Shown one piece after another: positions 9,340 through 18,041 of a DNA stretch of 64,000 nucleotides. Below the pieces are notes generated by a model. The model did not search any database. It was not told where the DNA came from and saw only the letters and a program-made list of their open reading frames with translations. This stretch comes from Streptococcus constellatus (lineage in GTDB: Bacteria > Bacillota > Bacilli > Lactobacillales > Streptococcaceae). The first letter of the stretch is position 1. The number at the start of each line of letters is the position of its first letter. Made by a program: the position numbers and the translations under genes. The stretch is from the NCBI RefSeq assembly GCF_902167705.1, contig NZ_CABHMZ010000013.1:34323-98322 (forward strand), written 5' to 3'.

Positions 9340-10197
9340 ATGATTTATACAATTACGAGTGCGACAGGTCAATTGGGGCAAAAGGTTGTTGCTGAAGCAC
9401 AAAAACATTTAAATTCTAATGATATTCGGCTATCTGTTAGAAGTCCCAAAAAAGCGAGCCAATATGCAACAGCAGGGATTGATGTCAGAGCAGCTGATTA
9501 TTTAGATGTGGATTCTATGGTTGAAGCTTGGCGCGGAACGGATGTCTTGATTTATATTCCAAGTATTTCTCATCCAAGCATTGTGCGTGTACCCGAGTTT
9601 GAAAATTCAGTAATTGCGGCAGAAAGAGCTGGAATTAAGCATTTTATCTTTGTTGGATTTTTCGCCGATCAAGTTAATAGTCCATTTCACATGGCGGCTT
9701 TCTTTGCTTATGCCAATACTCGTTTAGCATCAGCTGGATTTTCTTACAGCATTATCAAAAATGCTATGTATGCTGATCCATTGGTGCCTTATTTACTTGA
9801 GTTAATAGAGCGCAAAGCTGTTATTTATCCAATGGAAAATGCAAAAATGAGCTTTATTTCGCGGGAAGACAGTGCAGAAGCCATTGTCAAACTGGCTATG
9901 TCACCTGCCCTACAGGGAAAAACATATATCTTGACCCAAGATCGTAATTATACAATGTTAGAATTAGCTGACCTTTTGTCTGAAGTGTCAGGCCGTGAAA
10001 TTGGCTACCAGCCGGTGACAGTTGAGGAATTTGCTGCTCTTTATGATCAGCCCAAAGGTTTCGGTGTTGTGCTGGCTTCTCTTTATCAAGCTGGAAGTCA
10101 AGGCTGCTTGGATGTTGTGACAGACGATTTTCGGACAATCACAGGACGGCAGGCAACTGATTTGAAAAGTTATCTGATGGAAAATTATCAAAAATAG
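9340..10197 (+). CDS. NAD(P)-binding NmrA-like reductase
   Basis: A 285-residue atypical short-chain dehydrogenase of the NmrA/QorB type (NAD(P)H:quinone oxidoreductase group). The N-terminal Rossmann motif is TSATGQLGQKVV at residues 5-16. Later the sequence has the family layout AAERAGIKHFIFVGFF and a YANTRLASAGFSYSIIKN segment. ATG 9340 is preceded by AGAGGAC. The uracil-DNA-glycosylase-like gene starts ten bases after its stop. The substrate is unknown; the family uses NAD(P)H to reduce quinones or senses redox state. Confidence 0.85.
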   Translation: MIYTITSATGQLGQKVVAEAQKHLNSNDIRLSVRSPKKASQYATAGIDVRAADYLDVDSMVEAWRGTDVLIYIPSISHPSIVRVPEFENSVIAAERAGIKHFIFVGFFADQVNSPFHMAAFFAYANTRLASAGFSYSIIKNAMYADPLVPYLLELIERKAVIYPMENAKMSFISREDSAEAIVKLAMSPALQGKTYILTQDRNYTMLELADLLSEVSGREIGYQPVTVEEFAALYDQPKGFGVVLASLYQAGSQGCLDVVTDDFRTITGRQATDLKSYLMENYQK

Positions 10198-10206
10198 AGG
10201 GAAGAA

Positions 10207-10788
10207 ATGGAAACGCTAGAAGGTATTAAGAAAGCCATTATGGCTGATTCACAAAATCAAGCATATACCGAGCGGGGAATTGAGCCACTTTTCGCAGCGC
10301 CTAAAACGGCACGTATCAATATTGTCGGGCAAGCGCCAGGTATTAAAGCGCAGGAAACGCGCTTGTACTGGAATGATAAGAGTGGTGATCGCTTACGCGA
10401 ATGGATGGGTGTTGACTATGATACCTTTTATCATTCAGGCTATTTTGCTGCGATTCCAATGGACTTTTACTTTCCAGGACATGGAAAGTCAGGTGATTTG
10501 CCACCTCGCAAGGGTTTTGCAGAGAAATGGCATCAGTCGATTTTAGAGTTGTTACCAGATCTTGAATTGACGATTCTCATTGGTCAATATGCTCAGAAAT
10601 ATTATCTTCATCAAAAGGGAACTGTAAAGTTAACTGATACAGTAAAACATTATCAAGACTACCTGCCAGAATTTTTCCCACTTGTCCACCCCTCACCCCG
10701 AAATCAAATCTGGATGGCTAAGAATCCTTGGTTTGCAGAAACCGTAATCCCTGATTTAAGGGAACGGGTACAAAAGATTATTTCATAG
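10207..10788 (+). CDS. uracil-DNA glycosylase family protein
   Basis: A 193-residue member of the UDG superfamily, related to single-strand-selective or mug-like enzymes rather than to Ung. The first active-site block reads IVGQAPGIKAQET and the second, near the C-terminus, reads LVHPSPRNQIW, matching the GQxPG and HPSP family motifs. The middle contains LTILIGQYAQKYYL. A role in base-excision repair is inferred from the family only. It is the last gene of a short co-directional group. Confidence 0.88.
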   Translation: METLEGIKKAIMADSQNQAYTERGIEPLFAAPKTARINIVGQAPGIKAQETRLYWNDKSGDRLREWMGVDYDTFYHSGYFAAIPMDFYFPGHGKSGDLPPRKGFAEKWHQSILELLPDLELTILIGQYAQKYYLHQKGTVKLTDTVKHYQDYLPEFFPLVHPSPRNQIWMAKNPWFAETVIPDLRERVQKIIS

Positions 10789-10905
10789 AGTGGAACAAAA
10801 GTTGATCATTTAAAAGTTTTTGATTTCATTGCACCAGAGTGGTTTATTAGTACTGAAGCGCCTAATGAATTTCTCCAAACCGCTTCGCTTTGCAAGCATA
10901 ACGCA
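10789..10905 (+). repeat. degenerate intergenic repeat
   Basis: The stretch begins GAGTGGAACAAAA directly after the glycosylase stop, has an internal AAAAGTTTTTGATTTCATTG core, and contains GAAGCG and CGCTTCG arms around 10854-10896. Its GAGTGGAACA opening resembles the start of the repeats at 2283 and 20273. I see no gene here. Confidence 0.4.
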
Positions 10906-10913
10906 TAAATAAT

Positions 10914-10946
10914 AGAAGCTAGGCACTTTTCCCAGCTTCTTTTTTT
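10914..10946 (+). terminator. Rho-independent terminator
   Basis: AGAAGCT and AGCTTCT form a stem extended by GG/CC pairs and followed by seven T residues. It ends the uvrC-to-glycosylase side before the marR promoter. Confidence 0.85.
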
Positions 10947-10957
10947 AAACAAAATCT

Positions 10958-11018
10958 TTGACAAAAAAGGTTCTATATAGTAGAATGAGCATAAACTTCT
11001 ATATCGTATATTTTAGAA
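10958..11018 (+). promoter_or_regulatory. marR-osmoprotectant operon promoter with paired operators
   Basis: TTGACA (10958-10963) and TAGAAT (10981-10986) are spaced by 17 bases. A palindrome TTCTATATAGTAGAA (10971-10985) covers the spacer and -10. A second, longer inverted repeat begins TTCTATAT and ends TTTTAGAA (10997-11018), just before the ribosome-binding site. The layout suggests autorepression by the MarR protein encoded immediately downstream. Confidence 0.75.
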
Positions 11019-11027
11019 AGAAGAAAA

Positions 11028-11480
11028 ATGAGTAAAAAAGTAATCAATAGTGGGTTTTATATCGGGAAAATTCATCGTTTGTCCAATCGACTGATGAATC
11101 ATATTTTGTTAGAACGAGGAATTCAAGCCTTTAATGGAGAGCAGGGACGCATTTTACATGCGCTTTGGCAAAAAGATTATCAAAGTCAAACGGAACTGTC
11201 AGAGCAGACCGGTTTGACGCTGAACACACTTACTAAAATGATTGACCGAATGATTAGCATGAACCTTGTGGAGCGGTGTTCTCATGAAAAAGACAAGCGA
11301 AAAAAGATGATTTGCTTGACAGATTATGCCAAAGGATTGAAAAAGGAATATGATGCAATTTCGGATAAAATCATTGAAATCTTTTACAGCGGATTTTCTG
11401 AGCTGGAAATCAATGAATTTGAGACTTATTTGGAGCGCATTTTAGTAAATTTAAGTCAATCAAGAAAGGATGAAGCATGA
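11028..11480 (+). CDS. MarR family transcriptional regulator
   Basis: A 150-residue winged-helix regulator. The DNA-binding core runs roughly from QTELSEQTGLTLNTLTKMIDRM (helix-turn-helix) to the wing CSHEKDKRKKMICLT. Dimerisation helices form both ends. It overlaps the transporter gene by ATGA, so the regulator and the ABC transporter are one operon. A MarR gene preceding an osmoprotectant (OpuC-type) transporter is a known arrangement, as with OpcR/GbsR-type control, so osmotic or choline-responsive regulation is plausible but not shown. Confidence 0.9.
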   Translation: MSKKVINSGFYIGKIHRLSNRLMNHILLERGIQAFNGEQGRILHALWQKDYQSQTELSEQTGLTLNTLTKMIDRMISMNLVERCSHEKDKRKKMICLTDYAKGLKKEYDAISDKIIEIFYSGFSELEINEFETYLERILVNLSQSRKDEA

Positions 11481-13079
11481 ACGAGTTCATTAAATTAGTA
11501 ACTAATCAATGGGATTTTCTTTTAAGTCTTGTCTGGGATCATATCTGGATATCAGGCTTGTCTATCTTTCTTGCCTTAATTTTGGGAGTCGGACTTAGCA
11601 TTTTCATTAGTTTCAAAAAAAGCTGGGCGGGTGTCATCATTGGTTTAGTGAATATTCTTTATACAATTCCCTCCATTGCCCTTTTAGGAATTTTGATTTC
11701 GGTTACGGGGATTGGTAACAAGACAGCAATTGTGGCTCTAACCTTGTATGCACTTTTGCCTATGGTACGGAGCACTTATACAGGGATTATAGGTGTTGAT
11801 CCACTTCTCGTTGAAGCAGCAGAAGGAATGGGTTCTACTCGCAAGCAGATTTTAACAAAAGCGCAGTTGCCACTTGCTTTTCCAGTCATGATGGCAGGTT
11901 TTCGCAATATGGTGACAATGACCATAGCTCTAGCTGGGATTGCTTCTTTCGTTGGTGCTGGTGGTCTGGGGGTTGCAATCTATCGTGGAATTACCACTAA
12001 TAATCAAACCTTGACCTTAGTCGGAAGTGTTTTAGTAGCTCTGTTGGCACTGGTCTTTGATTTTCTCCTTTCTTTGGTTGAAAAATCAATCTTAAACCAT
12101 AAAAAAGTATCCAAAAAATGGCTGTCTATTGTAGGCTCCATAGCTCTATTGGCGGCAGGAACAATCGCATTTTTCCAGATGAATCCAATGGGTGGAACTG
12201 TCAAGATTGCGACCAAGCCACAGACAGAAAACTATATCTTAGGAGAAATGCAAAAACAAGTTATTGAAGAATACACCAATCTTAAGGTCAAAATGACCAA
12301 AGGTGTTGGTGGTGGTACCTCAAATATCCATCCAGCAATGGTTAAAGGTGAATTTGATATTTATGCAGATTATACTGGTACGCTTTGGGAAGTGGTCATG
12401 AAAAAGAAGGGTACTTATAGTGAAAATCAATTTGACAGTCTGATAAAAGATTATGCAAAGAAATATCAACTAACATGGGTTGGAAGTTTTGGCTTTAACA
12501 ATACTTATCGACTTGCTGTTAGCAAGGAAACCGCAGACAAATATCGGCTCAAAAATAATAGTGATTTATCTTCATGTGACTGATTATTCAAATGCAGCGC
12601 GGACCGACAAATATCGGCTCAAAAATAATAGTGATTTATCTAGTGTCTCCCCAGAGTTGACCTTCGGTGCAGAGTATGATTTCTTTGCGATAGATGCAGG
12701 TTATGATCGCTTGGCACGAACCTACAAGCTGAACTTCAAATCCACAGTAGACATGGATAGTGGTTTAAAATATCAGGCGGCAAAAGAAGGACAAGTAGAC
12801 GTGATTGATATTTTCACTACGGATGGGAAATTACACAATTCTGGCTTAGTTACGCTGGAAGACGACAAGGGGATGTGGTCTTCCTATCAGGCTGGAATGA
12901 TTGTTCGCAAAGAAACGTTAGACAAATATCCAGATTTGAAAACAGCCCTGGCGAAGTTAAATAATATCTTAGATGATGCAGCAATGTCAGACCTTAATTA
13001 CAAGGTTGACACAGAAAAACAGGAACCAGAAAAAGTTGCTCATGACTATCTTGTAGAGAAAGGGATTTTGAAGAAATGA
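11477..13079 (+). pseudogene. osmoprotectant ABC transporter permease fused to substrate-binding domain, broken by a 70-bp insertion
   Basis: The 5' part (to about 12170) encodes a five-to-six-helix permease with the typical GMGSTRKQILTKAQLPLA EAA-loop. After a further membrane helix comes a glycine betaine/choline-binding domain beginning TVKIATKPQTENYILGEM, the fused ProW-ProX (OpuF-like) arrangement common in streptococci. Translation stops at 12583 after a foreign CD tail. The remaining binding domain resumes in another frame at 12606 and ends at 13079. A 36-base segment is present twice (12536-12571 and 12606-12641), separated by 34 unrelated bases. Removing exactly 70 bases restores a 510-residue protein. 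No start or ribosome-binding site is evident for the second half. Confidence 0.88.
12536..12641 (+). repeat. 36-bp direct repeat with 34-bp filler
   Basis: Identical 36-base copies at 12536-12571 and 12606-12641 both encode DKYRLKNNSDLS. The intervening 34 bases (12572-12605) resemble nothing nearby and bring an in-frame TGA. The offset of 70 bases is not a multiple of three, so the gene is frameshifted. Confidence 0.95.
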
Positions 13080-13795
13080 TTGAATATAAAAATGTCAGCA
13101 AATCATATGGAAATCAAGACATTATTAAAAATCTAAATCTAAAGATTGAAGATGGCACTTTTCTGACAGTTGTGGGGACTTCTGGTTCGGGCAAAACGAC
13201 ATTGTTAAAGATGATAAATGGTTTGGTCAAGCCGAATCAAGGGCAAATCCTTATCAATGGTCAAGATGTGCAGGACACGGATTTGATTGAATTGCGGCGA
13301 AACATCGGTTATTCGATTCAAGGAAATGGGCTTTTTCCTCATTTAACAGTTGCCGAGAATATCGCTTTTGTCTTGAATTTGCAAAAGAAAAATCAAGCAG
13401 AAATAGAGAAGATTATCGATGAAAAGTTAGCTATGCTTGGTTTGGATACTCAGCTAAAAAATCGCTACCCAGCAGCTCTTTCGGGCGGGCAGGCGCAACG
13501 AGTGGGAATTGCCCGAGCATTAGCTGCAACACCTAATATTTTACTAATGGATGAGCCATTTGGAGCAGTGGATGCTATTACGCGCTATCAGCTACAGCGT
13601 GAATTAAAATTACTGCATGAAGAAACCGGCATTACAGTCGTATTTATCACGCACGATATAGCAGAAGCTTTGAAGTTAGGCACGAAAATCCTTGTTTTAG
13701 ATAAGGGAGAAATCCAGCAATATGGCACTCCACAGGAAATAAAAACGCAGCCTGCAAATGATTTTGTCAGAAAACTACTAGAATTAGCGAGCTAA
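13076..13795 (+). CDS. osmoprotectant ABC transporter ATP-binding protein
   Basis: A 239-residue ATPase of the OpuA/OpuC/ProV type. Walker A is GTSGSGKTT, the signature is LSGGQAQR, Walker B is ILLMDEPFGA, and the H-loop is VFITHD. Unlike full-length ProV it lacks C-terminal CBS domains, as in short OpuCA-like proteins. Its ATG overlaps the stop of the permease/binding-protein gene (ATGA), implying translational coupling that the upstream frameshift may weaken. Confidence 0.93.
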   Translation: MIEYKNVSKSYGNQDIIKNLNLKIEDGTFLTVVGTSGSGKTTLLKMINGLVKPNQGQILINGQDVQDTDLIELRRNIGYSIQGNGLFPHLTVAENIAFVLNLQKKNQAEIEKIIDEKLAMLGLDTQLKNRYPAALSGGQAQRVGIARALAATPNILLMDEPFGAVDAITRYQLQRELKLLHEETGITVVFITHDIAEALKLGTKILVLDKGEIQQYGTPQEIKTQPANDFVRKLLELAS

Positions 13796-13806
13796 GGAGA
13801 AGCTCT

Positions 13807-14772
13807 ATGAATCAAAAAATGAAAGCCATGGTGATTTATGAGCCTGGTGGTCCAGAAAAATTTGTTCTAGAAGAGCGAGAAATTCCGAATGTAAAAGCAG
13901 GCTGGACTCTAGTAAAAATTAAAGGTTTTGGTATCAATCATTCAGAAATTTTCACTCGAAAAGGTTTATCTCCAACTGTTCAATTCCCACGCATTTTAGG
14001 GATTGAGTGTGTAGGACAAGTAGTTGAAACAACAAGGGGAGATTTACAAATTGGACAAAAAATTGTCTCTATCATGGGTGAAATGGGACGTGCTTTTGAC
14101 GGTTCTTATGCTGAATATGCCCTACTTCCAAATGAGCAGATTTATCCCGTAGATAGCCAATTACCTTGGTCTGAGTTAGCAGCGGTACCAGAGACCTATT
14201 ATACCGCTTTTGGCTCCTTCAAAAATCTGCAGATAAAAAAGGGAGATTCAATCTTAGTCCGAGCTGCGACAAGTGGTGTTGGATTAGCTTTCTTAAAATT
14301 GGTAAAGGCGCAATTCCCACAGAATCGTGTAGTTGGCGCAGTTCGTTCTCTTGCTAAAAAAGATTTGCTTCAACATCAAGGCTTTGATGAGATTATTTTA
14401 GATGAAAAAGGAGTTTTGCAAACCGAGGAAAAGTTTGATAAAATCCTTGAATTAGTCGGTCCAGCTACTCTAAAAAATTCATTTGACCATATTCAAAGTG
14501 CAGGAATTATCTGTAACACTGGTCAATTAGGTGGCAAATGGTATGTAGAGGAGTTTGACCCAATCGTAGAAATAAAAAATAATAGTTTTTTGACTAGTTT
14601 TTATTCAGGCAATGTGAGCCAGCAGCTTATTGATGAACTTTTTAGCTATATTGATGCTTACCAGATAAATGTATCTCCTCAACGAATCTTTTCATTAGAG
14701 CAAATCCCAGCAGCCCATTCTTATATCGAAAGTCAAGCGGGATTTGGTAAAGTGGTCGTCTTAAATGATTAA
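13807..14772 (+). CDS. zinc-independent quinone oxidoreductase-type alcohol dehydrogenase family protein
   Basis: A 321-residue MDR-superfamily reductase. The N-terminal GroES-like domain carries GYNHSE-type residues (GFGINHSEIFTRKG) and FPRILGIECVGQV. The Rossmann domain has ILVRAATSGVGLAFLKL in place of the usual AxxGGVG. No structural zinc-binding cysteine cluster is visible, which fits NADPH:quinone reductase-like members. It starts eleven bases after the ABC ATPase gene and may be read with it, although a functional link to osmoprotection is not evident. Confidence 0.85.
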   Translation: MNQKMKAMVIYEPGGPEKFVLEEREIPNVKAGWTLVKIKGFGINHSEIFTRKGLSPTVQFPRILGIECVGQVVETTRGDLQIGQKIVSIMGEMGRAFDGSYAEYALLPNEQIYPVDSQLPWSELAAVPETYYTAFGSFKNLQIKKGDSILVRAATSGVGLAFLKLVKAQFPQNRVVGAVRSLAKKDLLQHQGFDEIILDEKGVLQTEEKFDKILELVGPATLKNSFDHIQSAGIICNTGQLGGKWYVEEFDPIVEIKNNSFLTSFYSGNVSQQLIDELFSYIDAYQINVSPQRIFSLEQIPAAHSYIESQAGFGKVVVLND

Positions 14773-14783
14773 CTAGAAAAATT

Positions 14784-14809
14784 AAAAGTGTGCAAATGCA
14801 TGCTTTTTT
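14784..14809 (+). terminator. terminator after the oxidoreductase
   Basis: AAAAGTGTGCA pairs with TGCATGCTTTT (two G-U pairs) and runs into six T residues. Confidence 0.7.
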
Positions 14810-14812
14810 GAA

Positions 14813-14841
14813 TTGACATACAGTATATCTACGCTTATAAT
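14813..14841 (+). promoter_or_regulatory. ldcB promoter
   Basis: TTGACA (14813-14818), 17 bases, TATAAT (14836-14841): a perfect consensus promoter 35 bases before the ldcB start. Confidence 0.9.
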
Positions 14842-14876
14842 GAAAATTAGAAAATTCTATAAATGAGGCGATACAG

Positions 14877-15575
14877 ATGAAAAAAAGGATTGGGATTTTA
14901 TTAGTAGCGAGTTTGTTTCTTTTGACAGCTTGTGGGGAAAAGAAAACAAATGTGGAAACGAAACAAGAAAGAAAAGCAACATCTGCAAAAGTTGCGTCCT
15001 CTGAGCAAGCAAAGAAAAAAGCAAAAGTTCATTATAATGGTTCTTACTATAGTGTAAAAGGAAAATACGATGAAATTGTCATCGCAAATAAACATTATCC
15101 ATTATCTTCAGATTACAATCCCGGTGAAAATCCTACTGCTAAAGCAAAATTGCTGGAGTTGATTGCTGCTATGCAGCGTGAAGGCTATCCTATCAGTAAT
15201 CAATATAGCGGTTTCCGTAGTTACCAAACACAGGTGACTCTTTATCAAAATTATGTCAATCAAGACGGGAAAGAAGCAGCAGATCGTTATTCTGCTCGAC
15301 CTGGCTATAGTGAACACCAAACAGGTTTGGCATTTGACTTGATTGGCACAGACGGAAATCTAGTAACAGAAGAAAAGGCGAGCCAATGGCTTTTAAAACA
15401 TGCAGCTGAATATGGTTTTGTCGTGCGCTATCTAAATGGTAAAGAAGACAAAACTGGATATATGCCAGAGCAATGGCATCTGCGTTATGTTGGGAAAGAA
15501 GCAAAAGCGATTGCAGATTCAGGACTATCTTTAGAAGAATATTACGGTTTTGCTGGGGGAGATTATAAGGATTAA
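14877..15575 (+). CDS. ldcB: L,D-carboxypeptidase LdcB/DacB lipoprotein
   Basis: A 232-residue cell-surface peptidoglycan peptidase that trims tetrapeptide stems to tripeptides (the pneumococcal LdcB/DacB family, VanY fold). The signal sequence ends in a lipobox LTAC (cysteine 19), followed by a charged low-complexity spacer. Catalytic and zinc motifs are SGFRSYQTQ, the SEHQTGLAFD block (His and Asp ligands) and EQWHLRYVG near the end. The sequence closely follows the pneumococcal protein in its second half. It has its own consensus promoter and is followed by a small cupin gene. Confidence 0.95.
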   Translation: MKKRIGILLVASLFLLTACGEKKTNVETKQERKATSAKVASSEQAKKKAKVHYNGSYYSVKGKYDEIVIANKHYPLSSDYNPGENPTAKAKLLELIAAMQREGYPISNQYSGFRSYQTQVTLYQNYVNQDGKEAADRYSARPGYSEHQTGLAFDLIGTDGNLVTEEKASQWLLKHAAEYGFVVRYLNGKEDKTGYMPEQWHLRYVGKEAKAIADSGLSLEEYYGFAGGDYKD

Positions 15576-15600
15576 AATTGAATACAAGGAGACAATACAC

Positions 15601-15891
15601 ATGAAAACTTATACAATGAACCCTACTATTGATGTCGTGGAAACACCTGTTGAAGAAACTAGTCGCATCATCCGTCATCTTCACTTAGGAGAAGGAGCAG
15701 GAATTCCTGAACACAAGGCTGATGCTTTGGTGACTGTTGTCTGTCTAGAGGGAAAGGTTGATTTTACGGCATCTGGTCAAACAGTCCAACTCGTTCCCGG
15801 AAGTTTTTTAACCATGGAACCCAATGAGCCTCATAGTTTATATGGTGTGAAAGATAGCCATGTATTGGTTATTCAGCAATTAAAATACTGA
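15601..15891 (+). CDS. small cupin-domain protein
   Basis: A 96-residue single-domain cupin. The two conserved blocks are GAGIPEHKADALVTVVCLEG and PGSFLTMEPNEPHSL, where the latter histidine would bind metal. The start at 15601 follows AAGGAGA; the longer frame from 15550 overlaps ldcB. Function is unknown. Small cupins of this kind may bind metals or small ligands, and nothing here shows catalysis. Confidence 0.85.
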   Translation: MKTYTMNPTIDVVETPVEETSRIIRHLHLGEGAGIPEHKADALVTVVCLEGKVDFTASGQTVQLVPGSFLTMEPNEPHSLYGVKDSHVLVIQQLKY

Positions 15892-15910
15892 ATGCAAAAA
15901 AAAGAGTAAA

Positions 15911-15949
15911 AACTTGGAAGTTATAATGTCATAGATTCCAAGTTTTTTT
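15911..15949 (+). terminator. terminator after the cupin gene
   Basis: AACTTGGAA and TTCCAAGTT form a perfect stem followed by a run of T residues on the plus strand. Confidence 0.9.
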
Positions 15950-15956
15950 GATTGTA

Positions 15957-15986
15957 CTAAAAAACCTTTCCCAAAATTGGAAAAGG
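15957..15986 (-). terminator. terminator after rpmE
   Basis: On the minus strand CCTTTTCC and GGGAAAGG form a stem followed by six T residues, 37 bases beyond the L31 stop codon. Confidence 0.85.
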
Positions 15987-16023
15987 CTTATTATCAACAT
16001 TCTTTGTAATGTGAATACGATTT

Positions 16024-16269
16024 TTATTTGAGACCGTATTTTTTGTTGAAACGATCCACACGTCCATCTGCTTGAGTGAATTTTTGACGTCCAGTATAGA
16101 ATGGATGTGAGTCTGATGAAATTTCCACACGGATCAAAGGATAAGTGTTTCCATCTTCCCACTCAACAGTTTCGCTAGAATACTTAGTAGAACCACTAAG
16201 GAATTTGTAGCCAGTTGAAGTATCCATAAAGACAACAGGACGGTATTCAGGATGAATATCTTTTCTCAT
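16024..16269 (-). CDS. rpmE2: 50S ribosomal protein L31 type B
   Basis: An 81-residue ribosomal protein beginning [16 protein letters not shown]. It has no cysteine at all, so it is the zinc-independent (type B, C-minus) paralogue rather than the CxxC form. The ATG at 16267-16269 follows GAAAGGAAAT. Upstream in-frame starts add residues without family similarity. The order phosphoesterase-L31-flavodoxin is conserved in streptococci. Confidence 0.95.
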   Translation of the reverse strand: MRKDIHPEYRPVVFMDTSTGYKFLSGSTKYSSETVEWEDGNTYPLIRVEISSDSHPFYTGRQKFTQADGRVDRFNKKYGLK

Positions 16270-16373
16270 TTTTAAAAATTTCCTTTCTGCCATGGTCTCT
16301 CTGCGAGCCATAGATTCGTTACTTTGACAGTTTACCAAATTCTAACTATTTTGACAAGTCTTTTCTCTCAATT

Positions 16374-17312
16374 TTATGGTCTTTTTGCCAATTCTTTCAA
16401 TTCTTGATAAACTTCTTCGATTTCTTCTTTGGAGTAAGCATTGGCACCACTGGCAAGGGGATGACCGCCTCCATCGTGTTTTTTAGCGATTTCATTGATT
16501 GGGATAAATTTACTCCTTAGTCGAACGCGGTAATTGCCATTTTCTTGCTCAACAAAAATTCCCCATAATTCAACGCTGTCGATACGCCCCGGAGCTGAAA
16601 CGATAGCAGAAGTGTCAGCATCTGTTAAATGATTGGCTTTGAGAAGTTCTTGCGTCAGAATAACACGAGCTGCACCATTTTCATCGACTTCTAAATGGTC
16701 GTAAACATAGCCTTGGAGTTTAGCGATTTGATAACTGAAAGAGTCCATTTTTCGAGCTAAAGCAGCAAAATCAAAGGGATATTCGCGAAGTTTACTTGCG
16801 ACAGCCATTGTGCGGGCGGTTGTGGCAGGATATAGGAAACGTCCTGTATCACCGACAATTCCAGCATAAAGCAGTTTAGCAGAATAATCATCTAGTTTCA
16901 GTTTATTTTCCAATGCAAAGAGAGCAATTAACTCACTAGCACTACTAGAGCTAGTATCTACCCAAGAAATGTCCCCGTAAATGTCATCGTTTGGATGATG
17001 ATCGATTTTGATGAGAAAATCTCCTTTGTTGTACCGTTCGTCATCAATCCGAGCAGTATTTGCTGTATCACAAACAATAACTAAAGCATGTTTGTAATCA
17101 TCGTCTGAAACCTCATCCATTTTAGCTAGCCAAGCAAGAGTAGGTTCAGTTTTTCCTGCTACTTTAATCTTTTTCTCAGGGAAATTGACTTGAAGTAATT
17201 TTTTCAAACCGACTTGACTTCCTAATGCATCAGGATCGGGTCGCATGTGACGATGAATGATAATCGTATCATATTCTTTAATTTTATGTAAAATTTGCTT
17301 GAAAATTTCCAT
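16374..17312 (-). CDS. pde2: DHH-DHHA1 phosphoesterase (Pde2/NrnA type)
   Basis: A 312-residue bifunctional oligoribonuclease/pAp phosphatase-type enzyme. In streptococci the orthologue degrades pApA in the cyclic-di-AMP pathway. Metal-binding motifs are HRHMRPDPDALGS at the N-terminus, VIVCDTANTARIDD, and the name-giving DHH in IKIDHHPNDD. The C-terminal DHHA1 domain ends in GGGHPLASGA. The start ATG at 17310-17312 lies seven bases after GGAGG; an upstream TTG-type extension is unnecessary. It is transcribed towards rpmE2. Confidence 0.93.
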   Translation of the reverse strand: MEIFKQILHKIKEYDTIIIHRHMRPDPDALGSQVGLKKLLQVNFPEKKIKVAGKTEPTLAWLAKMDEVSDDDYKHALVIVCDTANTARIDDERYNKGDFLIKIDHHPNDDIYGDISWVDTSSSSASELIALFALENKLKLDDYSAKLLYAGIVGDTGRFLYPATTARTMAVASKLREYPFDFAALARKMDSFSYQIAKLQGYVYDHLEVDENGAARVILTQELLKANHLTDADTSAIVSAPGRIDSVELWGIFVEQENGNYRVRLRSKFIPINEIAKKHDGGGHPLASGANAYSKEEIEEVYQELKELAKRP

Positions 17313-17464
17313 ATGATAACCTCCGCTATACCTTTTATTCATTGTATCATAAGATAGCTATTTTAAAAAGCAAAAGTGAGGAGTAACAAACCTTTAAGAG
17401 GTTTCAAGTGCAACTATTTGTTCAATGTGTTATAATGAATTGATAGAATTTTTTGGAGGAAATT

Positions 17465-17908
17465 ATGGCTTTAGCAAAAATTGTATTTGCGAGTATGACA
17501 GGAAACACAGAAGAAATCGCAGATATTGTAGCTGATAAATTAAAAGAACTTGGTTTAGAAGTAGATATTGATGAATGCACAACGGTTGATGCAGAGGAAT
17601 TTCTAGAAGCAGACATCGCAATCGTTGCTTCTTACACATACGGTGACGGCGAGTTGCCTGATGAAATTGTTGATTTTTATGAAGATTTAGCTAGTCTTGA
17701 CTTGACCGGAAAGATTTATGGTGTTGTCGGGTCGGGCGATACATTCTATGATGAGTTTTGTAAGGCCGTAGATGACTTTGATCGCGCTTTTGCAGCGACA
17801 GGTGCTGAAAAAGGTGCTGAAAATGTAAAAGTCGATCTATCAGCAGAAGATGAAGATATTGAAAATCTGGAGAAGTTCGCTGAAGCATTAGCCGAAAAAG
17901 TACGGTAA
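17465..17908 (+). CDS. flavodoxin
   Basis: A 147-residue acidic FMN-binding electron carrier. The phosphate-binding loop is SMTGNTEEIA at residues 9-18. The isoalloxazine loops appear in SYTYGDGELPDE and GVVGSGDTFYDEFCKA. ATG 17465 follows GGAGGAAATT. A terminator follows immediately, so it is monocistronic. Confidence 0.96.
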   Translation: MALAKIVFASMTGNTEEIADIVADKLKELGLEVDIDECTTVDAEEFLEADIAIVASYTYGDGELPDEIVDFYEDLASLDLTGKIYGVVGSGDTFYDEFCKAVDDFDRAFAATGAEKGAENVKVDLSAEDEDIENLEKFAEALAEKVR

Positions 17909-17917
17909 TCATGTAAG

Positions 17918-17946
17918 AAGGCTGGGAAATTTTCCTAGCCTTTTTT
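17918..17946 (+). terminator. terminator after flavodoxin
   Basis: AAGGCTGGGAAA pairs with TTTCCTAGCCTT and ends in six T residues. Confidence 0.92.
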
Positions 17947-17977
17947 AGCTTAATTTATTCGATTTTAGGCATATATT

Positions 17978-18006
17978 CTGACATTTCTAATATAGAATAG
18001 TATAAT
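17978..18006 (+). promoter_or_regulatory. sufB promoter
   Basis: CTGACA (17978-17983), a 17-base spacer and TATAAT (18001-18006) lie 35 bases before the sufB ATG, so sufB has its own promoter. Confidence 0.75.
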
Positions 18007-18041
18007 AAGAGAAGAGAATTTGTATCAATGGGAGGAATGAG

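Noticed and set aside
12480..13079. Independent gene starting at 12480
   Set aside because: Its first 40 codons are an out-of-frame reading of the permease-binding-protein gene; only the part from 12606 is real protein sequence, so it is one broken gene.
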